This document shows, piece by piece, positions 1 to 7,970 of a stretch of 64,000 bases of DNA. Position 1 is the first letter of the stretch, and every line of letters starts with the position of its first letter. The position numbers and the translations under genes were made by a program. Under the pieces are notes generated by a model. The model saw only the letters and a list, made by a program, of their open reading frames with translations. It did not search any database and was not told the DNA's origin. Source of the DNA: Streptomyces venezuelae (GTDB lineage: Bacteria; Actinomycetota; Actinomycetes; Streptomycetales; Streptomycetaceae); the NCBI RefSeq assembly GCF_008642375.1, contig NZ_CP029194.1:3782001-3846000 (forward strand), read 5' to 3'.

Positions 1-596
1 CACGTCTCCCCGTCGACGCCGACGAGTTCGACCCGGAAGGGCTCGGCGGGCGCCGGGACGCCCCGGACGAGGTAGGCGTAGTCACGGGCGCGGACGCCGA
101 TCCAGGCGACGTGCCGGATCCGGGCCGTGGGGACGCGGACCACCCCGAGGGCGTCGGCGACGTCCTGGCCGTGCGCCCAGGTCTCCATGAGCCGGGCGGT
201 GGCCATGGCCGGGGCGCTCATCGGCGGCCCGTACCAGGGGAAGCGCGCGCCGGGCGGGACCGCGCGCAGGGCCTCCTGGAGCCGCTCGCGGCCCGCACGC
301 CAGCCGGCGAGCAGTTCGGCGGGCGGCAGCTTCGCGCCCTCCTCCGCGCCCTCGTCGACGAAGCGGTCGGGGGCGGCGAGGGCCTTCGTGGTCTCGGCGG
401 CGAAGGCCTCGGGGTCGGTGGCGGCGAGGAGGGCCGCCCGGTCGGTCCAGGCGAGGTGGGCGATCTGATGGGCGACGGTCCAGCCGGGCGCGGGGGTCGG
501 CGCACCCCACTGCTCCTCGCCCAGCTCTCCGACCAGCAGGTCGAGTTCTTCGCTCTCCTCGCGCAGATCGTCGAGGACGACGGCGGGATCGGACAC
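1..596 (-). CDS. TIGR03084-type metal-binding protein, mycothiol maleylpyruvate isomerase N-terminal fold (partial)
   Basis: The reverse strand reads from a GTG at 594-596 off the left edge, giving the first 198 residues. The start reads VSDPAVVLDDLREE, followed by the TPAPGWTVAHQIAHLAWTD block with the His residues expected of the DinB/MDMPI four-helix metal-binding fold. The N-terminal region resembles the family annotated TIGR03084, found in actinobacteria. The family relates to mycothiol-dependent maleylpyruvate isomerase, but its own reaction is not settled. The C-terminus lies outside the window. The palindromic site at 667-689 lies upstream and may be its operator. The family is fairly secure; substrate and function are unknown. 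Confidence 0.75.
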   Translation of the reverse strand, partial: MSDPAVVLDDLREESEELDLLVGELGEEQWGAPTPAPGWTVAHQIAHLAWTDRAALLAATDPEAFAAETTKALAAPDRFVDEGAEEGAKLPPAELLAGWRAGRERLQEALRAVPPGARFPWYGPPMSAPAMATARLMETWAHGQDVADALGVVRVPTARIRHVAWIGVRARDYAYLVRGVPAPAEPFRVELVGVDGET

Positions 597-666
597 GGTG
601 CGCTCCCCTCGGGACACGGCGACGGCACGACGGCGTGCCCCGGAGCATGGCAGCGAACCAGAAAAC

Positions 667-689
667 AATCAAGCATGCTTGCTTTGATT
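667..689. promoter_or_regulatory. Candidate operator palindrome upstream of the TIGR03084-type gene
   Basis: A perfect 12-bp palindrome, CAAGCATGCTTG (670-681), sits inside a longer imperfect dyad that ends in TTTGATT. It lies about 75-90 bp upstream of the leftward GTG start and about 145 bp before the rightward trypco2 gene. Dyads of this size and position often bind TetR-type repressors. The regulator is not visible in the window. Confidence 0.45.
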
Positions 690-830
690 GATGCCGGGAG
701 GTGCCGGGAGGTGCCGGCGACATCCAGGGACGGGCGCGAGTGCGCGCACATGCACGCACCGACCACTGCCGAACTCGACCCCCTTCTGCAACACTTGACC
801 GGTACCGCTTCGCACCACCACGGGGGTCCC

Positions 831-1145
831 ATGAGCATGGACATCGAACTCGCTGACCTGCTGGCCTCGTTGCGGTCCGAGATCGGCCGCGCCCGGCTGG
901 AAGCGGCGAACGAGGACGTGAAGTTCCGTATCGACTCCATCGATCTGGAGCTCCAGGTCTCCGTGGAGAAGTCCGCCGAGGCGAACGCCGGCATGAAGTT
1001 CTGGGTCGTCTCGCTCGGCGGCAAGGCCGGCGCGAAGAGCGGCCAGACGCACACGGTCCGGATGACGCTCACCGCGGAGGACGCCGCGACCGGCCAGAAG
1101 GTCCGCACCGGCGACGACGTGTCCGACCTCCTCGGCGCCGGCTGA
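831..1145 (+). CDS. Trypco2-family small protein, partner of the adjacent trypsin-STAND protein
   Basis: This 104-residue protein starts at ATG 831 (MSMDIELADLLASLRSEI) behind a G-rich ribosome-binding site. It matches the trypsin-co-occurring domain 2 (trypco2) pattern: an N-terminal helix ELADLLASLRSEI, then beta strands with DVKFRIDSIDLELQVSVEK, and a Gly-rich segment FWVVSLGGKAGAKSG before a final VRMTLTAED strand. Trypco domains were described from comparative genomics as small proteins encoded beside trypsin-like proteases or STAND NTPases in predicted bacterial conflict systems. The gene ends 7 nt before the protease-STAND gene, so the two are almost certainly one operon. Its likely role is a binding partner or cofactor of the protease; that is inference from context. 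Confidence 0.8.
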   Translation: MSMDIELADLLASLRSEIGRARLEAANEDVKFRIDSIDLELQVSVEKSAEANAGMKFWVVSLGGKAGAKSGQTHTVRMTLTAEDAATGQKVRTGDDVSDLLGAG

Positions 1146-1152
1146 GCGGCCC

Positions 1153-4100
1153 GTGACAGTGCCCGACACGGCCCGGGTGGCCGAGGTCGTCGTCACGGGG
1201 AACGGCAAGGCCGAGTACGGCTCCGGCTACCGCATCGCACACCGGCTCGTCCTCACCGTGGACCACCTCTTCGGTCCGGACCCGGACCCCGGCACGTGCA
1301 CCGTCCGCCTCGGCGGCGGGGACACCGCACTGTCCGCGACACCCGTGTGGCGCGGCCGGAACGGCCGGGACCTGGCGCTGTTACGCCTCGACGACACCCC
1401 CACGGACACCGTGCAGCCGGTGTCCTTCGGCGTCCTCCCGGAGGGCGCGGGCAGCGTGCCCTTCATCGGGATCGGCTTCCCCGCCTTCGCGACCCGCCCC
1501 GAGGAGCCCGGCGTCACCGGCCTGCGCCGGCGGGACAGCCGCCAGGCCGAGGGGGTCGTCCTGCTGGGCTCCAACCTGAAATCGAGGCTGCTCGACCTCC
1601 AGTACACGACCACCGCGCCCCGCCCGCCCGGCGGCGGCGACGGCGACCCGTGGCGGGGCATGTCGGGCGCCGCGTTCCTCACCCCCACCGGCGGACTCCT
1701 CATCGGGGTCCAGGCGCACCGGCTGCCCGCCGCCGGAATCGCCGGCGCCGAGGCCGAACCGATCGCCGACGCCCTCGACGACCCGGACCTGTGCCGCCAG
1801 CTCGCCCTCGGCGGCGTACGGTACGAGCCCAGGCCCGTCCCCCTCGACGACGAACCGCCCGAGCCGGAGCCGCTGCTGCGCGCGGTCATCCCGCAGCACG
1901 AACTCGTCAGCGGCTTCGGTGACTTCAAGAGGAACCTCACCTCCGAGCAGCTCTCCTTCGTCTCCCCCGGCACCGACCACCCGGCCGAACCCGCCAACCT
2001 CTTCGTCCGGCTCGTCGCCGCCGGAGACCGGGGCGTCCTGCTCGTCGGCGCGGCCGGCACGGGCAAGACCCGGGCCGGGATCGAGGTGGGCCGGATCGCC
2101 CTCGAAGCGGGCTGGCGGGTCCTGCACGTCCTGCCGGGCGAGGACAGCTCCGTCACCGACGTCATCGCCGAGCAGGTCTGCGCCGAGCAGACCCCGGTCC
2201 TCGTCGTCGTCGACTACCTCAACGAATCGCAGCTCGACCTGCCGGCGCTGCGGCACCGCCTCATCCCGGAGGCCCGCCGCCGCGACATCCCGGTCGCGCT
2301 CCTCGCGTCCGTACGCCCCGGCTGGCTGCGAAAGGCCAACCGGGGGCAGCTGCACGACCTGTTCGACGAGGTGGAGCTGCGCCAGGACGACGACTTCCAG
2401 AAGGAGGTCGCCGACAACGCCCTGCACGCGCTCGCCCCCGTGGCGACGGAGCGGTACGGCATCGGCCGGATGCGGGAGGTCTGCGGGCACCGCCCGATCG
2501 TCGCGCTGCTCGTCGCGCGGGAGGTGGAGCGGCGCGTCACCTCGGGCCTGTCCCTGCCCGACCTGACGGGCCTGCGCGAGGGCGGGGAGATCCCCCGGTG
2601 GCTGAGGAGCCGCCTCGGCGAGGACGACCTGGCCGTCCCGGGCCGCGAGCACGTCTTCGTACCCGTACGGGCCTCCCGCTCCCTCGTGGCCGCCGCGGCT
2701 GCCACGGCGGCCTGCCCGCAGGCCCGCGAGGACGTGACGGCGGCGGCACACGCGGCACTGACGGCCCTGGCGGCCCTCGGGGCACCTGGGTCGCATGGGT
2801 CACCTGGATCGCCTGGGTCGCATGGGTCACCTGGGTCACCTGGATCGCCCGGGTCGCCTGGGTCACCCGGGTCGCCTGGGGAAGCCGCGGCAGACACCGG
2901 TCAGCAAGGCGCTGTCCCGCGCGCCGAGGACGTGGTCTCGACCCTCCTCTCCCTCGGCTGGCTGGAGACCGAACCCGACGGCACGCTGACAGTGGCCCAC
3001 GACCTCGTCACCGACCAGCTCGTGGAGTCCGTCCTCCTGCCCGAGCGGGACGAGGCGCCCGACACGGACGGGGCGCACGCCCTGCTCGCCGGGTGTCTCG
3101 TGAGCCCCCGCGCGGTGGGCCGGGCCGCGCTCAACCTCGGCCGGGTCGTCAACGACCTGGCGCTCGCGGACCGTTCGGGGCCGGTCTCCGCCGTCCTGAA
3201 CTCCTGGTTCACCCAGCACGCCACGACCCTCGGCGCCGTCCTGCGGACCGACGACGGCATCGGCGGCTACGCCCTCGGCGCGGTCTGCTCGGGCGCGCCC
3301 TGGTCCGTCTCGGCCGTCCAGTGCTGGTCGCAGGTGGTCAGCCCCTGGCTCGCGGATCATGGCTCCCGCATCGCCGCCCGCCACCTCCTCTACCGGGGCC
3401 TCCACCACCTCCCCGAGGAGGGCGCCCGGCTGCTGCTGCCCACGGTGTGGTCGTGGCTGGCACGGCACCGCGAGCTCGGACAGGCGAGCTTCGTCCTGGC
3501 CCCGGTGCTGCACCGCCCGGAGCTCGAAGCCGGCGAGACGGAGCAGGCGGTCTCGGCCGCGCTCGTCTGGCTGGCCCTCCACGCCTCCGGGCAGGAGGCA
3601 CAGTTCGTCCTCAACCCCCTGCTGTCCCGCACGGACCTGGACCCGGTCGCGTCGGAGAAGGCGGTGACCGCCGCCCTCACCTGGCTGGAGAGGTACACGG
3701 CCACCCAGGAGGCCGGCTTCGTCCTCGAACCGCTGCTGTCCCGCACCGACCTGGACTCCGCATCGGCGGCGAAGGCGATCGAGGCGGCCCTGACCTGGCT
3801 CGACGCGCACACCAACGGCCAGGAGGCCCGGTTCGTCCTCCACCCGCTGCTGTCCCGCACCGACCTGGACGCCCCAACGGCGGCGAAGGCGGTCGAGGCG
3901 ACGCTGACCTGGCTCGACCTCCACGCCGCCACGCAGGGGGCCCGGTTCGTCCTCAACCGTCTGCAGTCCCGCACCGACCTCGACCCGGTCGCGTCGGAGA
4001 AGGCGGTCGCCGCCGCCCTCACCTGGCTGGAGCAGCACACCCACACCCACGACGCCGACTTCGTCCTGAAGCTCCTGCTGTCCCGCACGGACCTGGACCC

Positions 4101-4965
4101 GGACACGGCGGAGAAGGCCGTCGCCTCGGCCCGGGCCTGGCTCGCGTCCCACCACACCAACGAGGACGCCGACTTCGTCCTCGGCTCGCTGCTCAAGCAG
4201 CTGCCGCGCGGCGGGACTCCCCCGGAGATACGGGAGATGGTCGACACGTGGGTGGGCCTGCACACCCCGCAGCAGGACTTCACCTTCCTCAGCAAGTGGG
4301 TGCTGCGCCAGCGCCTGATGAGCCCGACGATCTACCGCGCCCTGCTCCACTGGGCCCGCACCAACCTCGACAACGAGGACCTCGTCCCGCGCATGGCGGG
4401 CACCGCGTTCCACGTGTGGCCGTACGTGCGGACGTGGGAGGGGGCCCGCGACTGGCTCCGTACGGTCGAGCTCTGCCTCGACCACGCCGAGCGCCACGGC
4501 CCTCCGTCGAACGTCAACGGCGTGCTCGACGCGCTCGTCTCGACGCTGGCCCAGCAGTTCCGTACGGGAATCGGGGCGGCGTGGGCCGACGACTGCCTCC
4601 GCAGGTGGATCGCGCTGCCGTTCTCCATGGACCCCACGGTCTTCCGGCACAACGACGGCATCGTCAGCCGCTGCCACGCGCTGCTGCTCGGCGGCGGGTT
4701 CGACGAAGCGGAGCGGGCCCGTATCACCGCGCGGCTCCGGACGTGGGTGGCGTCCTGGCCGCCCCACGAACGGAACACGGCGGCCCTCGCCTACATCGAC
4801 GCCCACATGCTCCCGCCGCGCCCGGTCCCACCGCCGGCCCGCCCCGTACCGCCGGCCCGCCGCGCGTCCCCGCCCCGCCCGGGCCCACCGCCACCCTGCC
4901 GCCCCGCGCCGCCGCGGGGGGAGGGCGAAGGCCGGGGGGAGAAGGGCGAGACCGCCGCGGCGTAG
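1153..4965 (+). CDS. Trypsin-like protease / STAND-type P-loop NTPase with alpha-helical repeats (conflict-system protein)
   Basis: This 1270-residue protein starts at GTG 1153. Residues 1-210 form a trypsin-like protease with an apparently intact triad: His38 (TVDHLF), Asp73 (RDLALL) and Ser171 (WRGMSGAAF). A P-loop NTPase follows, with Walker A GAAGTGKT at 299-306 and Walker B LVVVDY ending at Asp354, and an AAA/STAND-like region up to about residue 540. Residues 543-576 are a collagen-like run of Gly-Ser-Pro triplets. From about residue 785 there are successive 38-residue units with the core LLSRTDLD...AxxALTWL...FVL. The C-terminus is Pro/Arg-rich. The layout of N-terminal effector, NTPase switch and repeat sensor is that of STAND/NLR-like defence proteins, where sensing triggers NTPase oligomerisation and activates the effector. 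The trigger and the protease substrate are unknown. Confidence 0.85.
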   Translation: MTVPDTARVAEVVVTGNGKAEYGSGYRIAHRLVLTVDHLFGPDPDPGTCTVRLGGGDTALSATPVWRGRNGRDLALLRLDDTPTDTVQPVSFGVLPEGAGSVPFIGIGFPAFATRPEEPGVTGLRRRDSRQAEGVVLLGSNLKSRLLDLQYTTTAPRPPGGGDGDPWRGMSGAAFLTPTGGLLIGVQAHRLPAAGIAGAEAEPIADALDDPDLCRQLALGGVRYEPRPVPLDDEPPEPEPLLRAVIPQHELVSGFGDFKRNLTSEQLSFVSPGTDHPAEPANLFVRLVAAGDRGVLLVGAAGTGKTRAGIEVGRIALEAGWRVLHVLPGEDSSVTDVIAEQVCAEQTPVLVVVDYLNESQLDLPALRHRLIPEARRRDIPVALLASVRPGWLRKANRGQLHDLFDEVELRQDDDFQKEVADNALHALAPVATERYGIGRMREVCGHRPIVALLVAREVERRVTSGLSLPDLTGLREGGEIPRWLRSRLGEDDLAVPGREHVFVPVRASRSLVAAAAATAACPQAREDVTAAAHAALTALAALGAPGSHGSPGSPGSHGSPGSPGSPGSPGSPGSPGEAAADTGQQGAVPRAEDVVSTLLSLGWLETEPDGTLTVAHDLVTDQLVESVLLPERDEAPDTDGAHALLAGCLVSPRAVGRAALNLGRVVNDLALADRSGPVSAVLNSWFTQHATTLGAVLRTDDGIGGYALGAVCSGAPWSVSAVQCWSQVVSPWLADHGSRIAARHLLYRGLHHLPEEGARLLLPTVWSWLARHRELGQASFVLAPVLHRPELEAGETEQAVSAALVWLALHASGQEAQFVLNPLLSRTDLDPVASEKAVTAALTWLERYTATQEAGFVLEPLLSRTDLDSASAAKAIEAALTWLDAHTNGQEARFVLHPLLSRTDLDAPTAAKAVEATLTWLDLHAATQGARFVLNRLQSRTDLDPVASEKAVAAALTWLEQHTHTHDADFVLKLLLSRTDLDPDTAEKAVASARAWLASHHTNEDADFVLGSLLKQLPRGGTPPEIREMVDTWVGLHTPQQDFTFLSKWVLRQRLMSPTIYRALLHWARTNLDNEDLVPRMAGTAFHVWPYVRTWEGARDWLRTVELCLDHAERHGPPSNVNGVLDALVSTLAQQFRTGIGAAWADDCLRRWIALPFSMDPTVFRHNDGIVSRCHALLLGGGFDEAERARITARLRTWVASWPPHERNTAALAYIDAHMLPPRPVPPPARPVPPARRASPPRPGPPPPCRPAPPRGEGEGRGEKGETAAA
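2779..2880 (+). repeat. 9-bp tandem repeat encoding a collagen-like GSP tract inside the STAND gene
   Basis: Eleven successive Gly-X-Y triplets (one GAP, two GSH, eight GSP) are encoded by near-identical 9-bp units such as GGGTCACCT and GGGTCGCCT. Larger blocks are also duplicated (2788-2814 resembles 2815-2850). The tract stays in frame, so slippage would change its length in steps of three residues. It lies just after the NTPase region and could be a flexible linker. Confidence 0.9.
3505..4200 (+). repeat. 114-bp repeats encoding 38-residue helical units in the STAND protein
   Basis: Repeat starts fall at 3505, 3619, 3733, 3847, 3961 and 4075, with a decayed start at 4189, exactly 114 bp apart. 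Each unit carries LLSRTDLD, then AxKAVxAALTWL, then a xFVL ending. The periodicity fits a two- or three-helix solenoid unit of the TPR/HEAT kind, the usual position of the ligand sensor in STAND proteins. Confidence 0.9.
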
Positions 4966-5026
4966 CGTCACCCCAACCCCACACCGGCCCCACCCCCAAC
5001 CCAACCCCACACCGATCTCTCCGAGC

Positions 5027-5521
5027 TCAGTCCCACTGCTCGTCGGCGAGGGAGGTGACCGGCTGCGGCTTGCCGATGACGGCGAGGGCGATGAAGAAGT
5101 TGATCTGCCCGATGGCGATGGTGAGGGTGGCCAGCGCCTTCTCGTCGTAGTGCTTCGCGACCTCGGCGTACAGCTCGTCGGAGACGCGCTCCCTGCCGTG
5201 CGGGGCGGGCTGGAGGGTGGCCTCGACGAGGGCGAGTGCGGCGCGCTCGGCGTCGGTGAAGTACGGGGCGTCCTGCCAGGAGGAGACGGCGGTGATGCGC
5301 TCCTCGGACTGCCCCGCCTTGCGGAGGAACCCGGTGTTCAGGATGGTCAGGTACGTGTTGTGGACGATCTGCCCGGCGCGCAGGTGGACGAGGTTCATCG
5401 TGGTGCGCGGCACGGACTGGTTGCCGGTGGCCCGGAAGAGGGCGGCGCTGATGTCGTTCAGCTCGGGAACGAACTCGGCGGGGTTGGACATCCGGGAGAT
5501 GGAGGGGGAGGTGTTCGTCAT
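5027..5521 (-). CDS. Carboxymuconolactone decarboxylase/AhpD-fold protein lacking the CxxC pair
   Basis: This is a 164-residue AhpD-fold protein with start ATG at 5519-5521 (MTNTSPSISRMSN). The region LVHLRAGQIVHNTYLTILN aligns with the AhpD active-site helix, where the usual E-x-x-x-x-R-x-x-Q-x-x-x-C-x-x-C would sit. Here the cysteine positions read N and L, so peroxidatic activity through a CxxC pair is not possible. Downstream the family pattern continues (ISAVSSW-like, FTDAERAALALVEA, IAIGQINFFIALAV). It could act on a non-peroxide substrate or have no enzymatic role. It is preceded on the same strand by the PPOX gene with a hairpin between them. The fold assignment is good and the function unknown. 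Confidence 0.75.
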   Translation of the reverse strand: MTNTSPSISRMSNPAEFVPELNDISAALFRATGNQSVPRTTMNLVHLRAGQIVHNTYLTILNTGFLRKAGQSEERITAVSSWQDAPYFTDAERAALALVEATLQPAPHGRERVSDELYAEVAKHYDEKALATLTIAIGQINFFIALAVIGKPQPVTSLADEQWD

Positions 5522-5600
5522 GATGGCGGGCTCCTCGGTGCTGTCTGCCTGGTCGGTGTCTTCACAGCACTGACGGACGGCGGAACGAGGATGTGACGGG

Positions 5601-5623
5601 ATCCCGGAAGAATTTTCCCGGGA
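5601..5623 (-). terminator. Possible hairpin terminator after the PPOX gene
   Basis: TCCCGG and CCCGGGA arms flank an A/T-rich loop just downstream of the leftward PPOX gene and upstream of the AhpD-fold gene. The stem is short, so this is only a candidate. Confidence 0.35.
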
Positions 5624-5634
5624 CCCCGAGCACC

Positions 5635-6099
5635 TCACCCGCTGATGTCGAGGGCCGTCCCGTACAGCCGGGAGACCTTCAGCCGGATGACCACCCGGCG
5701 CTCGTCGACCAGCTGCTCCAGGAACGCGGCCTCGGCCTCGCCCTGCGGACGGGCGGCCTCCGGCACCATCGCGAGCAGTTCACGCCCGGTCGCGTCCCCC
5801 GGGACGGTCGTGACCTCGGAGACCTCGGCCTCCCCCTCGGCCACGGCGAACGACCAGACGTCCCCGCCGGGGACGTGCACGGCGGCGCGCGGGTCGCGCC
5901 GGATCTGCTTGACCTTGACGCGGTCGGCCGTGGTGGAGAACCGCACGACGCGCTCCGCGGCGTCCCAGTGGAAGAGCATGGTGGTGAGATGCGGATGCCC
6001 GCTGCTCTTGTTGGTGGCGAGGGTGCCGAACTGCTGCGTGCTCAGCAGCTCGGAGAGCGCGTCGTCGGACAGGGCTCGGGGTGCGGCGGGCTTCGTCAT
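5635..6099 (-). CDS. PPOX-class (split-barrel) F420- or flavin-dependent oxidoreductase
   Basis: This 154-residue protein starts at ATG 6097-6099 (MTKPAAPRALSDDALSELL). It has the split-barrel FMN-binding/PPOX pattern: an N-terminal helix, the strand FGTLATNKSSGHPHLTTMLFHWD, RVVRFSTTADRVKVKQIRRDPRAAVHV, then a C-terminal LVDERRVVIRLKVSRLYG. This matches the actinobacterial PPOX class usually annotated as F420-dependent. Such enzymes are cytosolic dimers that reduce small molecules; the substrate cannot be told from sequence. Cofactor choice (F420 rather than FMN) is inferred from taxon and subfamily resemblance. Confidence 0.8.
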   Translation of the reverse strand: MTKPAAPRALSDDALSELLSTQQFGTLATNKSSGHPHLTTMLFHWDAAERVVRFSTTADRVKVKQIRRDPRAAVHVPGGDVWSFAVAEGEAEVSEVTTVPGDATGRELLAMVPEAARPQGEAEAAFLEQLVDERRVVIRLKVSRLYGTALDISG

Positions 6100-6145
6100 G
6101 CCGTGATCAACTCCCGTACGCACCAGAGAATTCCGCGCCGGGGAG

Positions 6146-6328
6146 CTACCCGACAGCGCGCCGCGGGCGGGCGACGAGCTCGCCCCCGCAGTTGGGACAC
6201 ACGCCGTCCATGGCATCGGCGCACGGCACGCAGAAGCTGCACTCGTACGAACAGATCCGCGCGGGCCCGTCCACGGTCAGGACCGCGGTCTCACAGCGCT
6301 CGCAACGGTCTCGCATCTCCAGGGCCAT
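6146..6328 (-). CDS. DUF1272 small cysteine-rich protein
   Basis: This 60-residue protein starts at ATG 6326-6328 (MALEMRDRCERCETAV). The spacing CERC, CSYECSFCVPC and CPNCGG gives at least eight cysteines in zinc-knuckle-like pairs. This is the DUF1272 pattern, a short family of unknown function that probably binds one or two zinc ions. The longer open frame upstream of this start lacks the family pattern, so the internal ATG is preferred. Confidence 0.85.
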   Translation of the reverse strand: MALEMRDRCERCETAVLTVDGPARICSYECSFCVPCADAMDGVCPNCGGELVARPRRAVG

Positions 6329-6456
6329 GACCGGCTCCCCTCCTCGTAAGGTCCGACGACGTCCGACGACACCCTCATCCTCCGAGGCGGGGCCGCGCGC
6401 CCGAAACAGGCCGGAAGCCAAAGATCACAAGCATCGGGCCACCGCGGCGCGCGGCC

Positions 6457-6834
6457 TCAGTGGCGGACCAGGCAGAAGGGGTGGCCGGCCGGGTCGGCGT
6501 AGACGCGCCAGCTTCGGGTGGCGGGGCCTTCGTCCAGGACGGTCGCGCCGTGGGCGAGGACGTGGGAGTGGGCCGTATCCAGGTCCGGGACGCCGAAGTC
6601 GAGGTGGGCCTGCTGGGGGCGTTCGGGGTCCGGCCATGTCGGGGGCCGGTGGTCGGTGACGCCCTGGAAGCAGAGGACGAGACCGCCGGGGATATGCAGC
6701 GTGGACCAGGCCTCGTCGAGGGACCAGCGGGGGTCCGGCCGGTCGACCTCCCCGCCCAGGACCTGGCGGTAGAAATCCGCGAGCGCGCGGGGCGCGGGAC
6801 AGTCGATGACGAGGCACTGGAGGTCGGCGATCAC
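6457..6834 (-). CDS. VOC (glyoxalase/bleomycin-resistance fold) family protein
   Basis: This 125-residue protein begins MIADLQCLVIDCPAPRALADFYRQVLG, the standard first beta-alpha-beta module of the vicinal oxygen chelate fold. A second module follows (AHLDFGVPDLDTAHSHVLAHGA) and it ends with VYADPAGHPFCLV. The metal-site His/Glu positions are partly present. Members include dioxygenases, isomerases and antibiotic-binding proteins, so the specific activity is open. It lies upstream of the DUF1272 gene on the same strand. Confidence 0.85.
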   Translation of the reverse strand: MIADLQCLVIDCPAPRALADFYRQVLGGEVDRPDPRWSLDEAWSTLHIPGGLVLCFQGVTDHRPPTWPDPERPQQAHLDFGVPDLDTAHSHVLAHGATVLDEGPATRSWRVYADPAGHPFCLVRH

Positions 6835-6869
6835 GTGCGGAGTCTAGGGACGGGACGGCCGGTCGCGTG

Positions 6870-7799
6870 TCAGTCGGCTTGTTTCGCCGCGCGGGCCTGC
6901 ATGCGGACCGCGCCCATGCTCGCCCCGATGACCAGGGCGATGGCCAGGGCGTCCGTGACCGACAGGGCCTGGCTGAGGACGAGGAAGCCCGCCGCCGCCG
7001 CGATGGCCGGTTCCAGGCTCATCAGGATCGCGAAGGTGGGTGCGGGCAGCCGGCGCAGGGCGAGGAGTTCGAGGGTGTACGGGAGGACCGAGGACATCAG
7101 CGCGACGCCCAGGCCGAGCAGGACCGTCGACGGTACGAGGAGCTTGTCGCCCGCCTCCGCGATGCCCAGCGGCAGGCTGAGGACGGCGCCGAAGGCCATG
7201 GCCAGCGCGAGCCCGTCGGCCTGCGGGAAGCGGCGGCCGGTGCGGGCGCTGAAGACGATGTACGCCGCCCACATCGCGCCCGCCGCGAGCGCGAAGGCCG
7301 CACCGACGGGGTCGAGGCGGTCGAAGCCGCCGCCGCTGAGCAGGACGACGCCGCCGAGGGCGAGTCCGGCCCAGAGCAGGTTCGCCGCCCGGCGCGAGGC
7401 GACCACCGAGAGGATCAGCGGGCCGAGGACCTCCAGGGTCACGGCGGCGCCCAGCGGGATCCGGTCGGCGGCCTGGTAGAAGAGGATGTTCATCCCGGCC
7501 ATGGCCGTGCCGAAGGCGACGATCGTGCCCCAGTCGGCCCGGCTGTAGCCGCGCACCTTGGGCCGGCAGACGGCCAGCAGGACGAGGGCGGCGAGCACGA
7601 GCCGGAGGGTGACGACGCCGAGTGCCCCCGCGCGGGGCATGAGGAGGACGGCCACGGCCGAGCCGAACTGGACGGAGAGCCCGCCCGCGACGACCAGGGC
7701 GACGGGGCCGAGCGACCGGCGGGCCCTCCCGGGCGCGGGAGCCCCCAGGGCCTCGACCGTCACGGCGACCGGCGGCGCATCCTTGACCGGACTGTTCAC
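6870..7799 (-). CDS. EamA/RhtA-type 10-TM drug/metabolite exporter
   Basis: This 309-residue inner-membrane protein has two EamA repeats of about five TM helices each (for example VALVVAGGLSVQFGSAVAVLL, LRLVLAALVLLAV, LGAAVTLEVLGPLILSVVA). It resembles RhtA, a homoserine/threonine and amino-acid exporter, but substrate assignment from sequence alone is unreliable. The GTG at 7797-7799 is chosen because AGGAGTAG lies just upstream of it. It is divergent from a LysR gene, the usual arrangement for a regulator that controls an exporter. Confidence 0.85.
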   Translation of the reverse strand: MNSPVKDAPPVAVTVEALGAPAPGRARRSLGPVALVVAGGLSVQFGSAVAVLLMPRAGALGVVTLRLVLAALVLLAVCRPKVRGYSRADWGTIVAFGTAMAGMNILFYQAADRIPLGAAVTLEVLGPLILSVVASRRAANLLWAGLALGGVVLLSGGGFDRLDPVGAAFALAAGAMWAAYIVFSARTGRRFPQADGLALAMAFGAVLSLPLGIAEAGDKLLVPSTVLLGLGVALMSSVLPYTLELLALRRLPAPTFAILMSLEPAIAAAAGFLVLSQALSVTDALAIALVIGASMGAVRMQARAAKQAD

Positions 7800-7837
7800 C
7801 GGGCTACTCCTCCACTGCACACGAACCACACCACGGC

Positions 7838-7852
7838 CAGTTCATCCAACTG
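7838..7852. promoter_or_regulatory. Candidate LysR operator between exporter and regulator
   Basis: CAGTT-N5-AACTG is a perfect interrupted dyad located in the 171-bp divergent intergenic region, about 40 bp upstream of the exporter start. It fits the T-N11-A style of LysR-type binding sites. Binding is inferred. Confidence 0.4.
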
Positions 7853-7970
7853 CACCGCTAGTACAACACACTGAACCCGTCATCTACTCCCGCCAGGATT
7901 CCCCTCTCACGCTACGAGCACCCGCGCGGCACCGGAAATGCCGATTGCGCTGCGGTTATGCTCCGACGAC

